A stretch of 64,000 nucleotides of DNA from Streptacidiphilus albus JL83 (GTDB taxonomy: Bacteria > Actinomycetota > Actinomycetes > Streptomycetales > Streptomycetaceae): positions 2,604,001 through 2,668,000 of the forward strand of contig NZ_JQML01000001.1 of assembly GCF_000744705.1 (NCBI RefSeq), read 5' to 3'. Under the pieces are notes generated by a model. It saw only the letters and a list, made by a program, of their open reading frames with translations, was not told the DNA's origin and made no database searches. The translations under genes were made by a program, and so were the position numbers. Numbering within the stretch: position 1 is the first letter of the stretch; the number at the start of each line of letters is the position of its first letter. Below, piece after piece: positions 8,275 to 16,018 of the stretch.

Positions 8275-9122
8275 GGGCGGGCTCCCGGTCGGGCGGCGAC
8301 GAGTTCGGCGGTGAGGGCGTGTTCCGGCCGGTCGAGCACCTGCTCGGCCGGGCCGGTCTCGACGATCCGTCCGGCCTGCATCACGGCCACCCGGCCGCCG
8401 ATCCGGCGGGCCGCCCCGAGGTCGTGGGTGACCAGCAGCAGCGCGGTGCCGCGCTCCGCCCGCAGCCGGGCGAAGAGGTCCAGCACATGGGCCCGGACCA
8501 GGGCGTCCAGCGCGGTGGTGGGCTCGTCGGCGATCAGCAGCTCGGGCCCGCAGCAGATGGCGAGGGCGACCGCGGCGCGCTGCCGCAGACCGCCGGAGAG
8601 CTGGTGCGGAAAGCTGCGGGCGACCCGCTCGGGCTCGGTGATGCCGGCCGTGTCGAGCAGCCCGGGCACGGCCGCGCGGGCCGCGCGCCGGTCGGCGGCG
8701 ATCCGGTGCCGCAGCAGCACCTCGGCGAGCTGCGCGCCGATCCGGCGCAGCGGGTCCAGCGAGCCGGTCGGGTCCTGCGGGACGTAGCCGATCCGGCGGC
8801 CCCGGATCCGGGCGAGCTCGCGCTCGGGCCGGCCGGTCAGCTCGGTCCCGCCGAGTTCGACCCGTCCGTCGACCCGGGCACCGCGTCCCGGCAGGCCGAG
8901 CACGGTCCGCGCCAGCGTGGTCTTGCCGCTGCCGGAGCGGCCCAGCAGCACCAGCGCCTCGCCCGGGGCGACGGTCAGCGAGACCTCGTCCACGGCGAGC
9001 ACCGGACCCTCGGGGTGCGGGTGACGGACGCTCAGTCCGTGCACCGCCAGCGCCGGCGGAGGCGGGCCACTGCTCACCGGGGCGCCGCTCACCGGGCCGC
9101 CGCTCATCGGGCCACTGCTCAT
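8271..9122 (-). CDS. ABC transporter ATP-binding protein (Opp/DppD-like)
   Basis: Second ATPase subunit, about 283 residues. Walker A is GRSGSGKT, the signature is LSGGLRQRAAVAL, Walker B is LLIADEPTTALD and the switch His is in LLLVTHDL. The first 20 residues are built of five-residue repeats (MSSGP, MSGGP, VSGAP, VSSGP), encoded by four 15-bp direct repeats that include the start codon. The ATG at 9122 overlaps the permease stop as ATGA. A start at a later Met or Val in the repeat is possible. Confidence 0.92.
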   Translation of the reverse strand: MSSGPMSGGPVSGAPVSSGPPPPALAVHGLSVRHPHPEGPVLAVDEVSLTVAPGEALVLLGRSGSGKTTLARTVLGLPGRGARVDGRVELGGTELTGRPERELARIRGRRIGYVPQDPTGSLDPLRRIGAQLAEVLLRHRIAADRRAARAAVPGLLDTAGITEPERVARSFPHQLSGGLRQRAAVALAICCGPELLIADEPTTALDALVRAHVLDLFARLRAERGTALLLVTHDLGAARRIGGRVAVMQAGRIVETGPAEQVLDRPEHALTAELVAARPGARP

Positions 9123-9129
9123 CGGGCCA
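9070..9129. repeat. four tandem 15-bp repeats spanning the ATPase start codon
   Basis: Units at 9070-9084, 9085-9099, 9100-9114 and 9115-9129 share the core CTCAYCGGG. They encode the MSSGP-like pentads at the N-terminus of the DppD-like ATPase. Copy-number change would stay in frame. Confidence 0.75.
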
Positions 9130-10048
9130 CCGCCGTGAGCAGGTCGCGGCCCTCGCCGAGGCGGCGGCGCAGGGCCTCGCCGAGGGAGTTGAAGATCACC
9201 GAGACGACCAGGATCCACAGCCCCGGCAGCACCGCGACGGCCGGGTGCGTCAGCAGGCTGGGCCAGAGCTCGTTCAGCATGCTGCCCCACTCCGGGGTCG
9301 GCGGTTCCACACCCAGGCCGAGGAAGGAGAGCCCGGCCGCGTAGACCACGGACAGGCCGATCAGCGAGGAGCAGTAGACCAGCACCACCGGGGCCACCAC
9401 CGGCAGCACCTGACGCAGCGCCACGGCGATCCGTCCGGCGCCGCTGACCTGGGCGGCCTCCAGGTACTCGGCCGTGCGGATCCGCTGGACCTCGGTGAAC
9501 ACCACCCGGGCCACGGCCGGGGTGAGCACCACCGACAGGGAAAGCACCACCGCCTCCAGCCCGGTCCGCAGCACCGTCGCCACGGCCATCGCCAGCAGGA
9601 TCCCGGGGAACGCGTAGAGCACGTCCAGCGAGCGCAGCAGCGCCTGCTCGGTGACCCTGCCGCCGAGCCCGGCGGCGAGCCCGAGCGCGGTGCCGGCCGC
9701 CGCCGCCACCGCGACCGGGGCGAAGCCGCCGATCAGCGAGGGACGGGCGGCCCAGATCAACCGGCTGAGCAGGTCCCGGCCCTGGCCGTCGGTGCCGAGC
9801 AGGTGGCCCGCGGTGCCCGGGTCGAGCAGCCGGTCCTGCAGCGCGCCGGTCTCCGGCCCGTACGGGGCCAGCAGCGGCGCGGCGAGGGCGAGCAGCACCA
9901 GCAGCAGCGCCAGGACGGCGGGCAGCAGCAGTCCGAGGTCGGCGCCCGGGCGTCCGGCGCGGAACCGCAGCCGGCCGGTGCGCCGCGGCGCCGGCACGGT
10001 CCCCGTCGTCCCGCTCGTCGACGATCCCCTCATCGACGACCCCCTCAT
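9119..10048 (-). CDS. ABC transporter permease (Opp/DppC-like)
   Basis: Inner-membrane permease of 309 residues. After a variable N-tail (MRGSSMRGSSTSG) there are about six hydrophobic helices. The TDGQGRDLLSRLIWAARPSL motif is characteristic of OppC/DppC. The EAA loop appears as EYLEAAQVSGAGRIAVALRQ, and the C-terminus reads PGLWILVVSVIFNSLGEALR. The ATG overlaps the upstream permease stop as ATGA. A second ATG five codons on, within a short direct repeat, is an alternative start. Confidence 0.92.
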   Translation of the reverse strand: MRGSSMRGSSTSGTTGTVPAPRRTGRLRFRAGRPGADLGLLLPAVLALLLVLLALAAPLLAPYGPETGALQDRLLDPGTAGHLLGTDGQGRDLLSRLIWAARPSLIGGFAPVAVAAAAGTALGLAAGLGGRVTEQALLRSLDVLYAFPGILLAMAVATVLRTGLEAVVLSLSVVLTPAVARVVFTEVQRIRTAEYLEAAQVSGAGRIAVALRQVLPVVAPVVLVYCSSLIGLSVVYAAGLSFLGLGVEPPTPEWGSMLNELWPSLLTHPAVAVLPGLWILVVSVIFNSLGEALRRRLGEGRDLLTAVAR

Positions 10049-10989
10049 CGACGGACTCGGGGATCGATCAGCGCATGCGCCGTGTCCACCAGGATGTTGA
10101 CGCCGACGAAGGCCACCGCGACCAGCAGCACGCCGCCCTGGACCAGCGGCAGGTCGCGCGCGGACAGCGCGTTGTAGAGCAGTTGGCCGATCCCGGGCCA
10201 GGAGAACAGGGTCTCCACGAACACCACGCCTTCGAGCAGATAGGCCAGTTGCAGGCCGCCGATGGTGAGCAGCGCGGGCGAGGCGTTGTGCAGGCAGTGC
10301 CGCAGCACCGCTGCGCGGCTCAGGCCCCGGGCCCGCAGCGCGTCCGGCAGTTCGCCGGCCAGGACCTGGCCGAGCGCGGCCCGGAAGACCCGGGCGGTGA
10401 GACCGAGCGGCACCAGCGCCGCCGACACCGCCGGCAGCACCAGGTGCCGGAGCTGGTCGAGGGCGCCGCCGTCGCCGAAGACGTCGTGGGTGCCGCCGGC
10501 CGGCAGCACCCGCCAGCGGATCGCGAACAGCGCGATCAGCAGCAGCGCCACCGAGTACTGCGGGGCGGAGACGGACAGCGTGCTCAGCGCGCCCGAGAGC
10601 CGGCCGGCCGGACCGCCGGGCCGGACCGCGCCGAGTGCGCCCAGCAGCGTCCCGCCGACCAGCACCAGCACGAACGCCGCGCCGGTGAGGATCAGGGTCT
10701 CGCCGAAGGCGGGCAGCAGCAGTCGCAGGACCGGGCGCTGGGTCGCGATCGAGGTGCCCAGGTCCCCGTGCAGCGCGTGCCACAGCCAGCTCAGGTACCG
10801 CACCGGCAGCGGCCGGTCGAGGCCGAGGCGCCGGGTCAGCTCCTGCCGGGCCGCCGCGGGCGCGCCGGGTCCGAGGAAGGCGGTCACCGGGTCGCCCGGG
10901 ACCAGCGCCACGGTGGCGAAGACCACCACGGTCACCCCGGTCAGGGTCGGCACCGCCAGCAGCAGCCGGCGCAGCAGGAACCGTCTCAT
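10045..10989 (-). CDS. ABC transporter permease (Opp/DppB-like)
   Basis: Inner-membrane permease of 314 residues and the first gene of the importer operon. The start MRRFLLRRLLLAVPTLTGVT and the following VPGDPVTAFLG, LGLDRPLPVRYLSWL and GDLGTSI segments are classic DppB/OppB. The EAA loop is DALRARGLSRAAVLRHCLHN, and the end reads VETLFSWPGIGQLLYNALSA. The genes permease B, permease C, ATPase D, ATPase F, binding protein and monooxygenase follow on one strand with three 4-base overlaps, so they are probably one transcript. Confidence 0.93.
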   Translation of the reverse strand: MRRFLLRRLLLAVPTLTGVTVVVFATVALVPGDPVTAFLGPGAPAAARQELTRRLGLDRPLPVRYLSWLWHALHGDLGTSIATQRPVLRLLLPAFGETLILTGAAFVLVLVGGTLLGALGAVRPGGPAGRLSGALSTLSVSAPQYSVALLLIALFAIRWRVLPAGGTHDVFGDGGALDQLRHLVLPAVSAALVPLGLTARVFRAALGQVLAGELPDALRARGLSRAAVLRHCLHNASPALLTIGGLQLAYLLEGVVFVETLFSWPGIGQLLYNALSARDLPLVQGGVLLVAVAFVGVNILVDTAHALIDPRVRR

Positions 10990-11394
10990 CGCGGGCGCTC
11001 CACGGGACCGGCGACGGCGGGGCGGGCGGGGGCGGCCATGGCGGAGTCCTCACGGGTGCGGGGCGGTCGGGTGCGCGGGGCGGTCGGGTACGGGCGGCGG
11101 TCGGGTGCGGAAGCGGTCGGCTACGCGGGGCGGTCGGGCCGGGTGTCGGCGGCGGGCGCTGCGGCGCCGGGGCGGGGCCGTCGGTTCCGGCGGCGGGGCG
11201 GGCGGCCCGCCGGGCCTGGTACGGGAGGCGGGCCCGGCGGGCACCGCGGTGTGCTGCGGCCGGCCTCGCGGCTGCTGTGACGGAGTCTGGACGCGCCGCG
11301 ACCGGTCAGCCAGTCAGGTCTTCATGCTGATACCGGAGGTCACAGGCTGCGCCGGAGCCGCCGCGAACCGGCCGCCGGGTGGCCGGAGCCATCC

Positions 11395-11424
11395 TTGACC
11401 TGCTAATGAGCACCCAACTACGCT
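11395..11424 (+). promoter_or_regulatory. putative promoter (-35 TTGACC, -10 TACGCT)
   Basis: TTGACC at 11395-11400 and TACGCT at 11419-11424 are separated by 18 bases. The predicted start point falls at or next to the ATG at 11432, so any transcript would be leaderless for that frame. Sequence match only. Confidence 0.5.
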
Positions 11425-11431
11425 GTGACGC

Positions 11432-11533
11432 ATGGGAATACGACGCTCCGACTTCACGCTGGTCGGCATCGGCGGTTCCTGGCACCGCAGATGCTTCGAC
11501 GAGCTCTGTCGCCCGCGCCCCCTCTCCGGCTGA
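11432..11533 (+). CDS. possible leaderless 33-residue small protein or leader peptide
   Basis: ATG at 11432, TGA at 11531-11533. The product starts MGIRRSDFTLVGIGGSW and ends HRRCFDELCRPRPLSG. It sits exactly where transcription from the 11395-11424 promoter would begin. Leaderless mini-genes with Arg/Cys-rich ends are known in streptomycetes upstream of sulfur or amino-acid genes, but I do not recognise this one. The next plus-strand gene begins 323 bases downstream. Coding status is uncertain. Confidence 0.3.
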   Translation: MGIRRSDFTLVGIGGSWHRRCFDELCRPRPLSG

Positions 11534-11856
11534 CCCGCCCGGCCCTTCCGTGCCGCGGCAGCCGCCTCCGCCGCCTCTCGGCGGGTCCGCCCCGCTCACC
11601 GGGAGCCCTCCCGGTTGATCGTCCGGCGGTCCACGCCCCCGGCCCACCGCCGTCCGCGGGTGGGCCACCCCGTGTCCCAGCGACGCCCGCGGTCGGCGCA
11701 TGCGCCCGGCCCGCGCGGGTCGGCTGGGGACCACCGGGCCCACGGGCCCGGTTCTGCCGCGCTCCGAGGGGACCGTATGCCGAACCACCGCTGTGCCGCC
11801 GTCCACCGTCCCGCACCCGCACCCGTATCCGTACCGGCACCGAACGGCGGTCTGCG

Positions 11857-12690
11857 ATGGGTGCGTTGACCGGGCTGCCCGGGGCCGTCCCCGGGCCGGG
11901 AGCACCCCGGACCGTCCGGCGGGGCGGGCGGGTGCACCCCGCCGCCGCGCGGTCCGGGACGGCCGCCCTGGACGTCGAGATCAACAATCCCTTCGACCTG
12001 GTCGCCGGGCACCAGCTGCTCAGGGACTCCGGGGCCGGGAGCATCCGGGTGTTCCTGGTGGAGCGCCATCCGGTGGCCAGTGCCGGGCTCCGCAGCGTGC
12101 TGGCCGCCGAGCCGGGCATGATCGTGGTCGGCAGCTCCGCCACCACCGAGCGCGCCCTGGAGGCGGTGCGCCGGGTGCGACCGGACGTGTTGCTGCTCGG
12201 ACGCGGCGACTCGCTGGCGGAGGACCTGGCCGCCGTGCTCCGGCTGCGCGGCCCCGAGGGGGCGCCGGAGACCAAGGTGCTGTTGCTGCGGCGGGCCGAG
12301 AGCACCGCCGAGGCGAGCCGGGTGCTGCTCGCCGGGGCCAGCGGCTGCTTCCCGCTGGACCTGGCCGAGGAGCGGATCATCGGCGCCGTGGCGATGGCCG
12401 CGGCCGGCGGCTCGATCTTCCTGCCGGCTCCCCCGGCGGCCCGGGTGCACTGGGCCAGCGTCGCCGGGAACGGAGCCGAACCGCCGCCGCAGCAGTGCGG
12501 GCTGACCGACCGTGAGCGGGACGTGCTCGCCCAGCTCGCCCGGGGTCTGAGCAACGCCGAGATCGCCCGGGAACTGGCGCTGGCGGAGGCCACGGTGAAG
12601 AAGCACCTGACCCAGGCGATGCGCAAGACCGGGCAGTCCGACCGGCTCCGGGCGGCGCTCTACGCGCACCGGCACGGCCTGGCGAGCTGA
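11857..12690 (+). CDS. LuxR-type regulator with degenerate receiver domain (atypical response regulator)
   Basis: DNA-binding regulator of about 277 residues. Residues ~63-175 follow a receiver fold (IRVFLVERHPVASAGLRSVL, then RVRPDVLLLGRGDSL, then LLAGASGCF). The acidic pair is Glu69-Arg70 instead of Asp-Asp, the usual phospho-acceptor Asp is Gly115, and the conserved Lys is absent, so phosphorylation is unlikely. The C-terminal LuxR HTH (LTDRERDVLAQLARGLSNAE to VKKHLTQAMRKTGQSDR) is intact. It sits directly before the five-gene biosynthetic operon and is the best candidate for its pathway-specific regulator, perhaps sensing a small molecule. The start is uncertain because the frame is open upstream. 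Confidence 0.82.
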   Translation: MGALTGLPGAVPGPGAPRTVRRGGRVHPAAARSGTAALDVEINNPFDLVAGHQLLRDSGAGSIRVFLVERHPVASAGLRSVLAAEPGMIVVGSSATTERALEAVRRVRPDVLLLGRGDSLAEDLAAVLRLRGPEGAPETKVLLLRRAESTAEASRVLLAGASGCFPLDLAEERIIGAVAMAAAGGSIFLPAPPAARVHWASVAGNGAEPPPQQCGLTDRERDVLAQLARGLSNAEIARELALAEATVKKHLTQAMRKTGQSDRLRAALYAHRHGLAS

Positions 12691-12695
12691 CCGCT

Positions 12696-12729
12696 CTCCC
12701 CGCGCCGCGCCCGGCGGCGGCGCGGGGAG
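12696..12729 (+). terminator. hairpin after the LuxR-type gene
   Basis: Perfect 13-bp stem (12696-12708 with 12717-12729) and an 8-base loop, 6 bases after the LuxR stop codon. It separates the regulator from the biosynthetic operon. Confidence 0.75.
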
Positions 12730-12730
12730 G

Positions 12731-12829
12731 GGCGACCTTTGGAGCATCCGCGGTCGCCCATGGTCGCCGCAATCGGCTCCGTTGGGCGCTACTGACGCCC
12801 GGGCGGCGACCCTAGCGTTGCTGGCGACC
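12731..12829 (+). promoter_or_regulatory. promoter region of the biosynthetic operon with five GGCGACC/GGTCGCC heptamers
   Basis: The heptamer occurs at 12731-12737 (GGCGACC), 12752-12758 and 12762-12768 (GGTCGCC), and 12805-12811 and 12823-12829 (GGCGACC). A streptomycete-like -10, TAGCGT, is at 12813-12818, giving a start point near 12825. The clustered symmetric heptamers are candidate binding sites for the upstream LuxR-type regulator. Inference from pattern only. Confidence 0.45.
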
Positions 12830-12854
12830 GGGGCCGGGAGGGCCGGCCCCGGTC
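12826..12854 (+). promoter_or_regulatory. 5' UTR stem-loop before the operon ribosome binding site
   Basis: Perfect 12-bp stem (12826-12837 with 12843-12854) and a GAGGG loop. It begins at the predicted transcription start and ends 11 bases before AAGGAG. It could stabilise the mRNA 5' end or act as a regulatory hairpin. Confidence 0.5.
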
Positions 12855-12876
12855 CCATCCGCCGAAGGAGATCACG

Positions 12877-13638
12877 ATGAGCGATGCTCCCGACCGGGCC
12901 GTCGCACGCACAGTCGCCGCACCCGCGGCCGCGGCGCCCACGGCCGCCGTCCCCGCCACCGTCGGCCCCCGCTACCGGTCGATGCCAGAGGCCGAGCGCT
13001 CGGCGCTGTGGCGCCAGCGCCTGCACGAGGCGGAGGCCGGGCTGACCAGGCTGCTGGTCCAACGCGGAGACGACACACCCCATCTGACCGACTGGTTCGC
13101 CCTGCAGTCCGCCCTGTTCGCCGACCTGCCCGACCCGTTGACCGCACCCGCCGCCGACTGGCAGCGGATCTTCTTCCGGGACCAGGCCCTGATGGAACGC
13201 TTCCTGGTGACCCGCTACGGCGAGGAGATCCTCGCCGACTGGGCCCGGGCCAACGCCGAGGTGTACCGGGAGGTCGAGCCCGACCACGGCCGGGGCGCGG
13301 CCGACCCGATCCACCGCATCGCCCGCCAGGCCGAGCTCTACGGCTCGGACTACGAGTTCGACGAGGACGAGGGGCCGGCGCTCACCATCACCCACTGCTC
13401 GATCTGGGACTACCGGGAGCGGGCCCGGCGCAGCGGGGTCCGGCTGACCCTCGCCTCCCCGTGCACCTACTGCACCGAGGCGCTCACCGCCAACATCGAG
13501 GTCAAGGGCTACCGGGCGAGCCACCGGCTGCGCACCGGGCCCACCGGGCACGGCTGCCGCTGGGAGGCCGCAGACCCGGGCGACCCGGCCGACGACACCG
13601 AGCGCGCACCCGCGCCCGACGACGCCCGGGAGGCGTGA
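12877..13638 (+). CDS. unknown protein, first gene of the biosynthetic operon; Cys-rich C-terminal domain
   Basis: 253 residues; I do not recognise the family. An Ala-rich N-tail (about 1-30) precedes a helical region with many Trp/Phe/Arg (about 36-160). The C-terminal part has HC174, C196-T-Y-C199 and G-H-G-C227-R-W. That spacing recalls V4R or ATC-hydrolase-type small-molecule domains, but the resemblance is weak; the cysteines could instead bind a metal. The acidic tail looks disordered. It has the strongest ribosome binding site of the operon (AAGGAG, 6 bases before ATG). Its TGA overlaps the next ATG (TGATG), so it is coupled to the AsnB-type gene and probably belongs to the same pathway. 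Confidence 0.8.
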   Translation: MSDAPDRAVARTVAAPAAAAPTAAVPATVGPRYRSMPEAERSALWRQRLHEAEAGLTRLLVQRGDDTPHLTDWFALQSALFADLPDPLTAPAADWQRIFFRDQALMERFLVTRYGEEILADWARANAEVYREVEPDHGRGAADPIHRIARQAELYGSDYEFDEDEGPALTITHCSIWDYRERARRSGVRLTLASPCTYCTEALTANIEVKGYRASHRLRTGPTGHGCRWEAADPGDPADDTERAPAPDDAREA

Positions 13639-15485
13639 TGTGCGGAGTCACCGGCTGGGTCGACTGGGAGGTCGACCTGCGGACCCGGGCGCGGACCGTC
13701 CACGCCATGACCGACACCCTCGGCTGCCGGGGCCCGGACGCCGACGGCGTCTGGCTGTCCCGGCACGCGGCCCTGGGCCACCGGCGGCTCGCGGTGATCG
13801 ACCCGGCCGGCGGCCGGCAGCCGCTGGCCGCCGAGCGGGGCGCCGCGGCCGAGGAGTCGCCGCGGGCGGTGCTCAGCTACAACGGCGAGCTCTACAACCA
13901 CCGGGAGCTGCGGCGGGAGCTGGAGGCCCTGGGCCACGTCTTCCGGAGCCGCTCCGACACCGAGGTGGTGCTCCGGGCCCACCTCCAGTGGGGCGCCGAG
14001 GCCCCGGCCCGGTTCAACGGCATCTTCGCCTACGCCCTGTGGGACCCGGCGCGCGAGGAGCTGCTGCTGGTCCGCGACCACCTCGGCATCAAACCGCTGT
14101 ACTGGCACCGGCACCCCAGCGGCGTGCTGTTCGGCTCCGAACCCAAGGCGGTGCTGGCCAACCCGCTGTTCACCGCCGAGCTGGACGGCGAGGGCATCGC
14201 CGAGCTGTTCGCGCTCCCGGCCGCCCCCAGCGCCGGCCACGGCCTGTTCCGGGGACTGCACGAGGTGCGCCCCGGCCATCTGGTCCGCTTCGGCCGCGGC
14301 GGCGCCCGGGAGACCCGCTACTGGGCCCTGGTCTCCCGTACGCACACCGACGACGCGGCGACCACCGGGGCGACCGTCCGGGCGCTGCTCGCCGACTCCG
14401 TGGAACGCCAGCTGCTCAGCGATGTGCCGCTGTGCACCCTGCTGTCCGGCGGCGTGGACTCCAGCGCGATCACCGCACTCGCCGCCTCGGCCCGGGAGCG
14501 GAACGGCCTCGGCAAGGTCACCAGCTTCTCGGTGGACTTCCCCGGCAGCGCCGACCGCGTCCCCGACGCCTGGCGCACCAGCCAGGACGCGCCCTACGTC
14601 CGGGCCGCGGTCGAGCACATCGGCACCCTGCACACCTCGGTCGTGGTCCCCGACGACGACCTGCTCGACGCCCGCGACCAGGTGCTGCGCGCCCGCGACC
14701 GGCCCGGCTGGGGCGAGATGGACGCCTCGCTGCACCTGCTCTTCCGGGAGGTCCGGCGGCACTCCACGGTGGCGCTCTCCGGCGAGGTCGCGGACGAGGT
14801 CTTCGGCGGCTACCCGTACTTCCACGACGCCGCCGCGCTCGCCGCCGACACCTTCCCCTGGCTGCACGGCCGGACCACGCCGGCCGCGCTGCTGCGCCCC
14901 GAGGCCGCCGCCGAGGCCCGGCCGGAGGAGTACACCGCCGAGGCGTACCGCGGCTCGCTGGCCGAGGTGGACCGGCTGGAGGGCGAGCAGGGCGCCGACC
15001 GGCGCCTGCGCGAGGTCTCCCACCTGGCGCTGACCCGGTGGCTGCCGCCGCTGCTGGACCGGGTGGACCGGGTCAGCATGTCCGTCGGCCTGGAGGTCCG
15101 GGTGCCCTTCGCCGACCACCGGCTGGTGGAGTACCTCTGGAACGTCCCCTGGGCGCTCAAGGCGCCCGAGGGACGGTCCAAGGGGCTGCTCCGGGACGCG
15201 GTCCGGGACCTGCTGCCGCCGATGGTGACCGACCGGCCGAAGAGCGGCTACCCGTCGACGCCGGCGGTCCGCTACACCGAGGTCCTCACCGCCCGCGCCC
15301 AGGAGCTGCTGGCCGACCCGAACGCCCCGGTCTTCCAGCTGGTCGACCGGGCGACGGTGCGGCGGCTGCTGGCCGACGGCGAACCGCTGCCGAGCCCGCG
15401 CACCGCGCCCAATCCGGTCGGCGGCCTGGACCACCTGGTCCAGGTGGACGAATGGCTCCGGGCCTACCGGGTGGGGCTGCGATGA
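13638..15485 (+). CDS. asparagine synthase (glutamine-hydrolysing), AsnB-type amidotransferase
   Basis: 615 residues, full length for AsnB. The N-terminus MCGVTGWVDW keeps the catalytic Cys2 of the class II glutaminase domain, with SYNGELYNHRELRRELE and LLLVRDHLGIKPLYW following. The synthetase domain has the ATP pyrophosphatase loop LLSGGVDSSAITAL (about residue 268) and LSGEVADEVFGGYPYF. The intact Cys2 argues for glutamine-dependent amide formation and against a lasso cyclase or beta-lactam synthetase, which usually lack it. Placed between an unknown gene and oxidative genes, it probably amidates a carboxylate intermediate rather than only making asparagine. ATG follows GGGAGGCG. Confidence 0.92.
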   Translation: MCGVTGWVDWEVDLRTRARTVHAMTDTLGCRGPDADGVWLSRHAALGHRRLAVIDPAGGRQPLAAERGAAAEESPRAVLSYNGELYNHRELRRELEALGHVFRSRSDTEVVLRAHLQWGAEAPARFNGIFAYALWDPAREELLLVRDHLGIKPLYWHRHPSGVLFGSEPKAVLANPLFTAELDGEGIAELFALPAAPSAGHGLFRGLHEVRPGHLVRFGRGGARETRYWALVSRTHTDDAATTGATVRALLADSVERQLLSDVPLCTLLSGGVDSSAITALAASARERNGLGKVTSFSVDFPGSADRVPDAWRTSQDAPYVRAAVEHIGTLHTSVVVPDDDLLDARDQVLRARDRPGWGEMDASLHLLFREVRRHSTVALSGEVADEVFGGYPYFHDAAALAADTFPWLHGRTTPAALLRPEAAAEARPEEYTAEAYRGSLAEVDRLEGEQGADRRLREVSHLALTRWLPPLLDRVDRVSMSVGLEVRVPFADHRLVEYLWNVPWALKAPEGRSKGLLRDAVRDLLPPMVTDRPKSGYPSTPAVRYTEVLTARAQELLADPNAPVFQLVDRATVRRLLADGEPLPSPRTAPNPVGGLDHLVQVDEWLRAYRVGLR

Positions 15486-16018
15486 GCAGCGCCGTGCAGG
15501 GCGGCCGGACGGCGGAGGCCGAGGCACTCCGCGGGGCCGCACGGCAGTGGTCCACCGGGGTCGCCCTGGTCACCGTCCAGGACGGCGAGGAGCTCTTCGC
15601 CAAGACCGTCTCCTCCTTCTGCGTCCTCTCCCTGGAACCGCCCCTGGTCAGTGTCGCGATCGACCGGCGCAGTCCGCTGGTGCGGGCCGCGCGCGGCAGC
15701 GGCAGCTACGCCGTGTCGATCCTGAACAGCCGTCAGGAACAGGTCGCCCGGCGCTTCGCCACCCCGGGTGCGGGCCGCGCGCTCGGCCCGTTCACCGGGG
15801 TGCCGATGCGCGCCGCCGAGTCCGGCGCACCGGTGCTGGAGCACTGCCTGGCCTGGTTCGACTGCCGGTTGGACGGCGTCCTGCCCGGCGGCGACCACGC
15901 CGTCCTGGTCGGCCGGGTGCTCTCGGCCGACCCGGGCGGCGGCGAGCCGCTGCTCTACCACGACGGCGGCTACCGCCTCCTCGACCATTCCCCGCACGCC
16001 CCGACGGGAGCTCCCTGA
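15482..16018 (+). CDS. flavin reductase (HpaC-like, FMN-binding split barrel)
   Basis: NAD(P)H:flavin oxidoreductase of 178 residues that would supply reduced FAD to the HpaB-type oxygenase encoded by the next gene. The split-barrel signatures STGVALVTVQDGEE, SFCVLSLEPPLVSVAIDRRS and SYAVSILNSRQEQVARRFA are clear. Its ATG overlaps the AsnB stop (ATGA) and its stop overlaps the next start (TGATG). The adjacent reductase and oxygenase genes form a standard two-component monooxygenase. Confidence 0.93.
   Translation: MSSAVQGGRTAEAEALRGAARQWSTGVALVTVQDGEELFAKTVSSFCVLSLEPPLVSVAIDRRSPLVRAARGSGSYAVSILNSRQEQVARRFATPGAGRALGPFTGVPMRAAESGAPVLEHCLAWFDCRLDGVLPGGDHAVLVGRVLSADPGGGEPLLYHDGGYRLLDHSPHAPTGAP

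Larger units (their letters stand above)
10990..11856. other. long GC-rich intergenic region between the ABC operon and the LuxR-type gene
   Basis: An 867-base gap. Bases 11040-11160 contain repeated GCGGTCGGG-like units. A plausible plus-strand promoter lies at 11395-11424, followed by a 33-codon frame (listed separately). The frame of the LuxR gene stays open back to 11425, but the upstream part is Pro/Arg-rich and looks non-coding. The ABC operon promoter should lie here on the minus strand; none is obvious. Confidence 0.5.

Noticed and set aside
11425-11856. N-terminal extension of the LuxR-type regulator by 144 codons
   Set aside because: The extension is Pro/Arg-rich, has poor third-position bias and resembles no domain; the ATG at 11857 gives a normal-sized protein.
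13638-15485. Lasso-peptide cyclase or beta-lactam synthetase
   Set aside because: The glutaminase Cys2 is present and no precursor peptide, leader protease or carboxyethylarginine synthase gene is nearby, so a true amidotransferase fits better.
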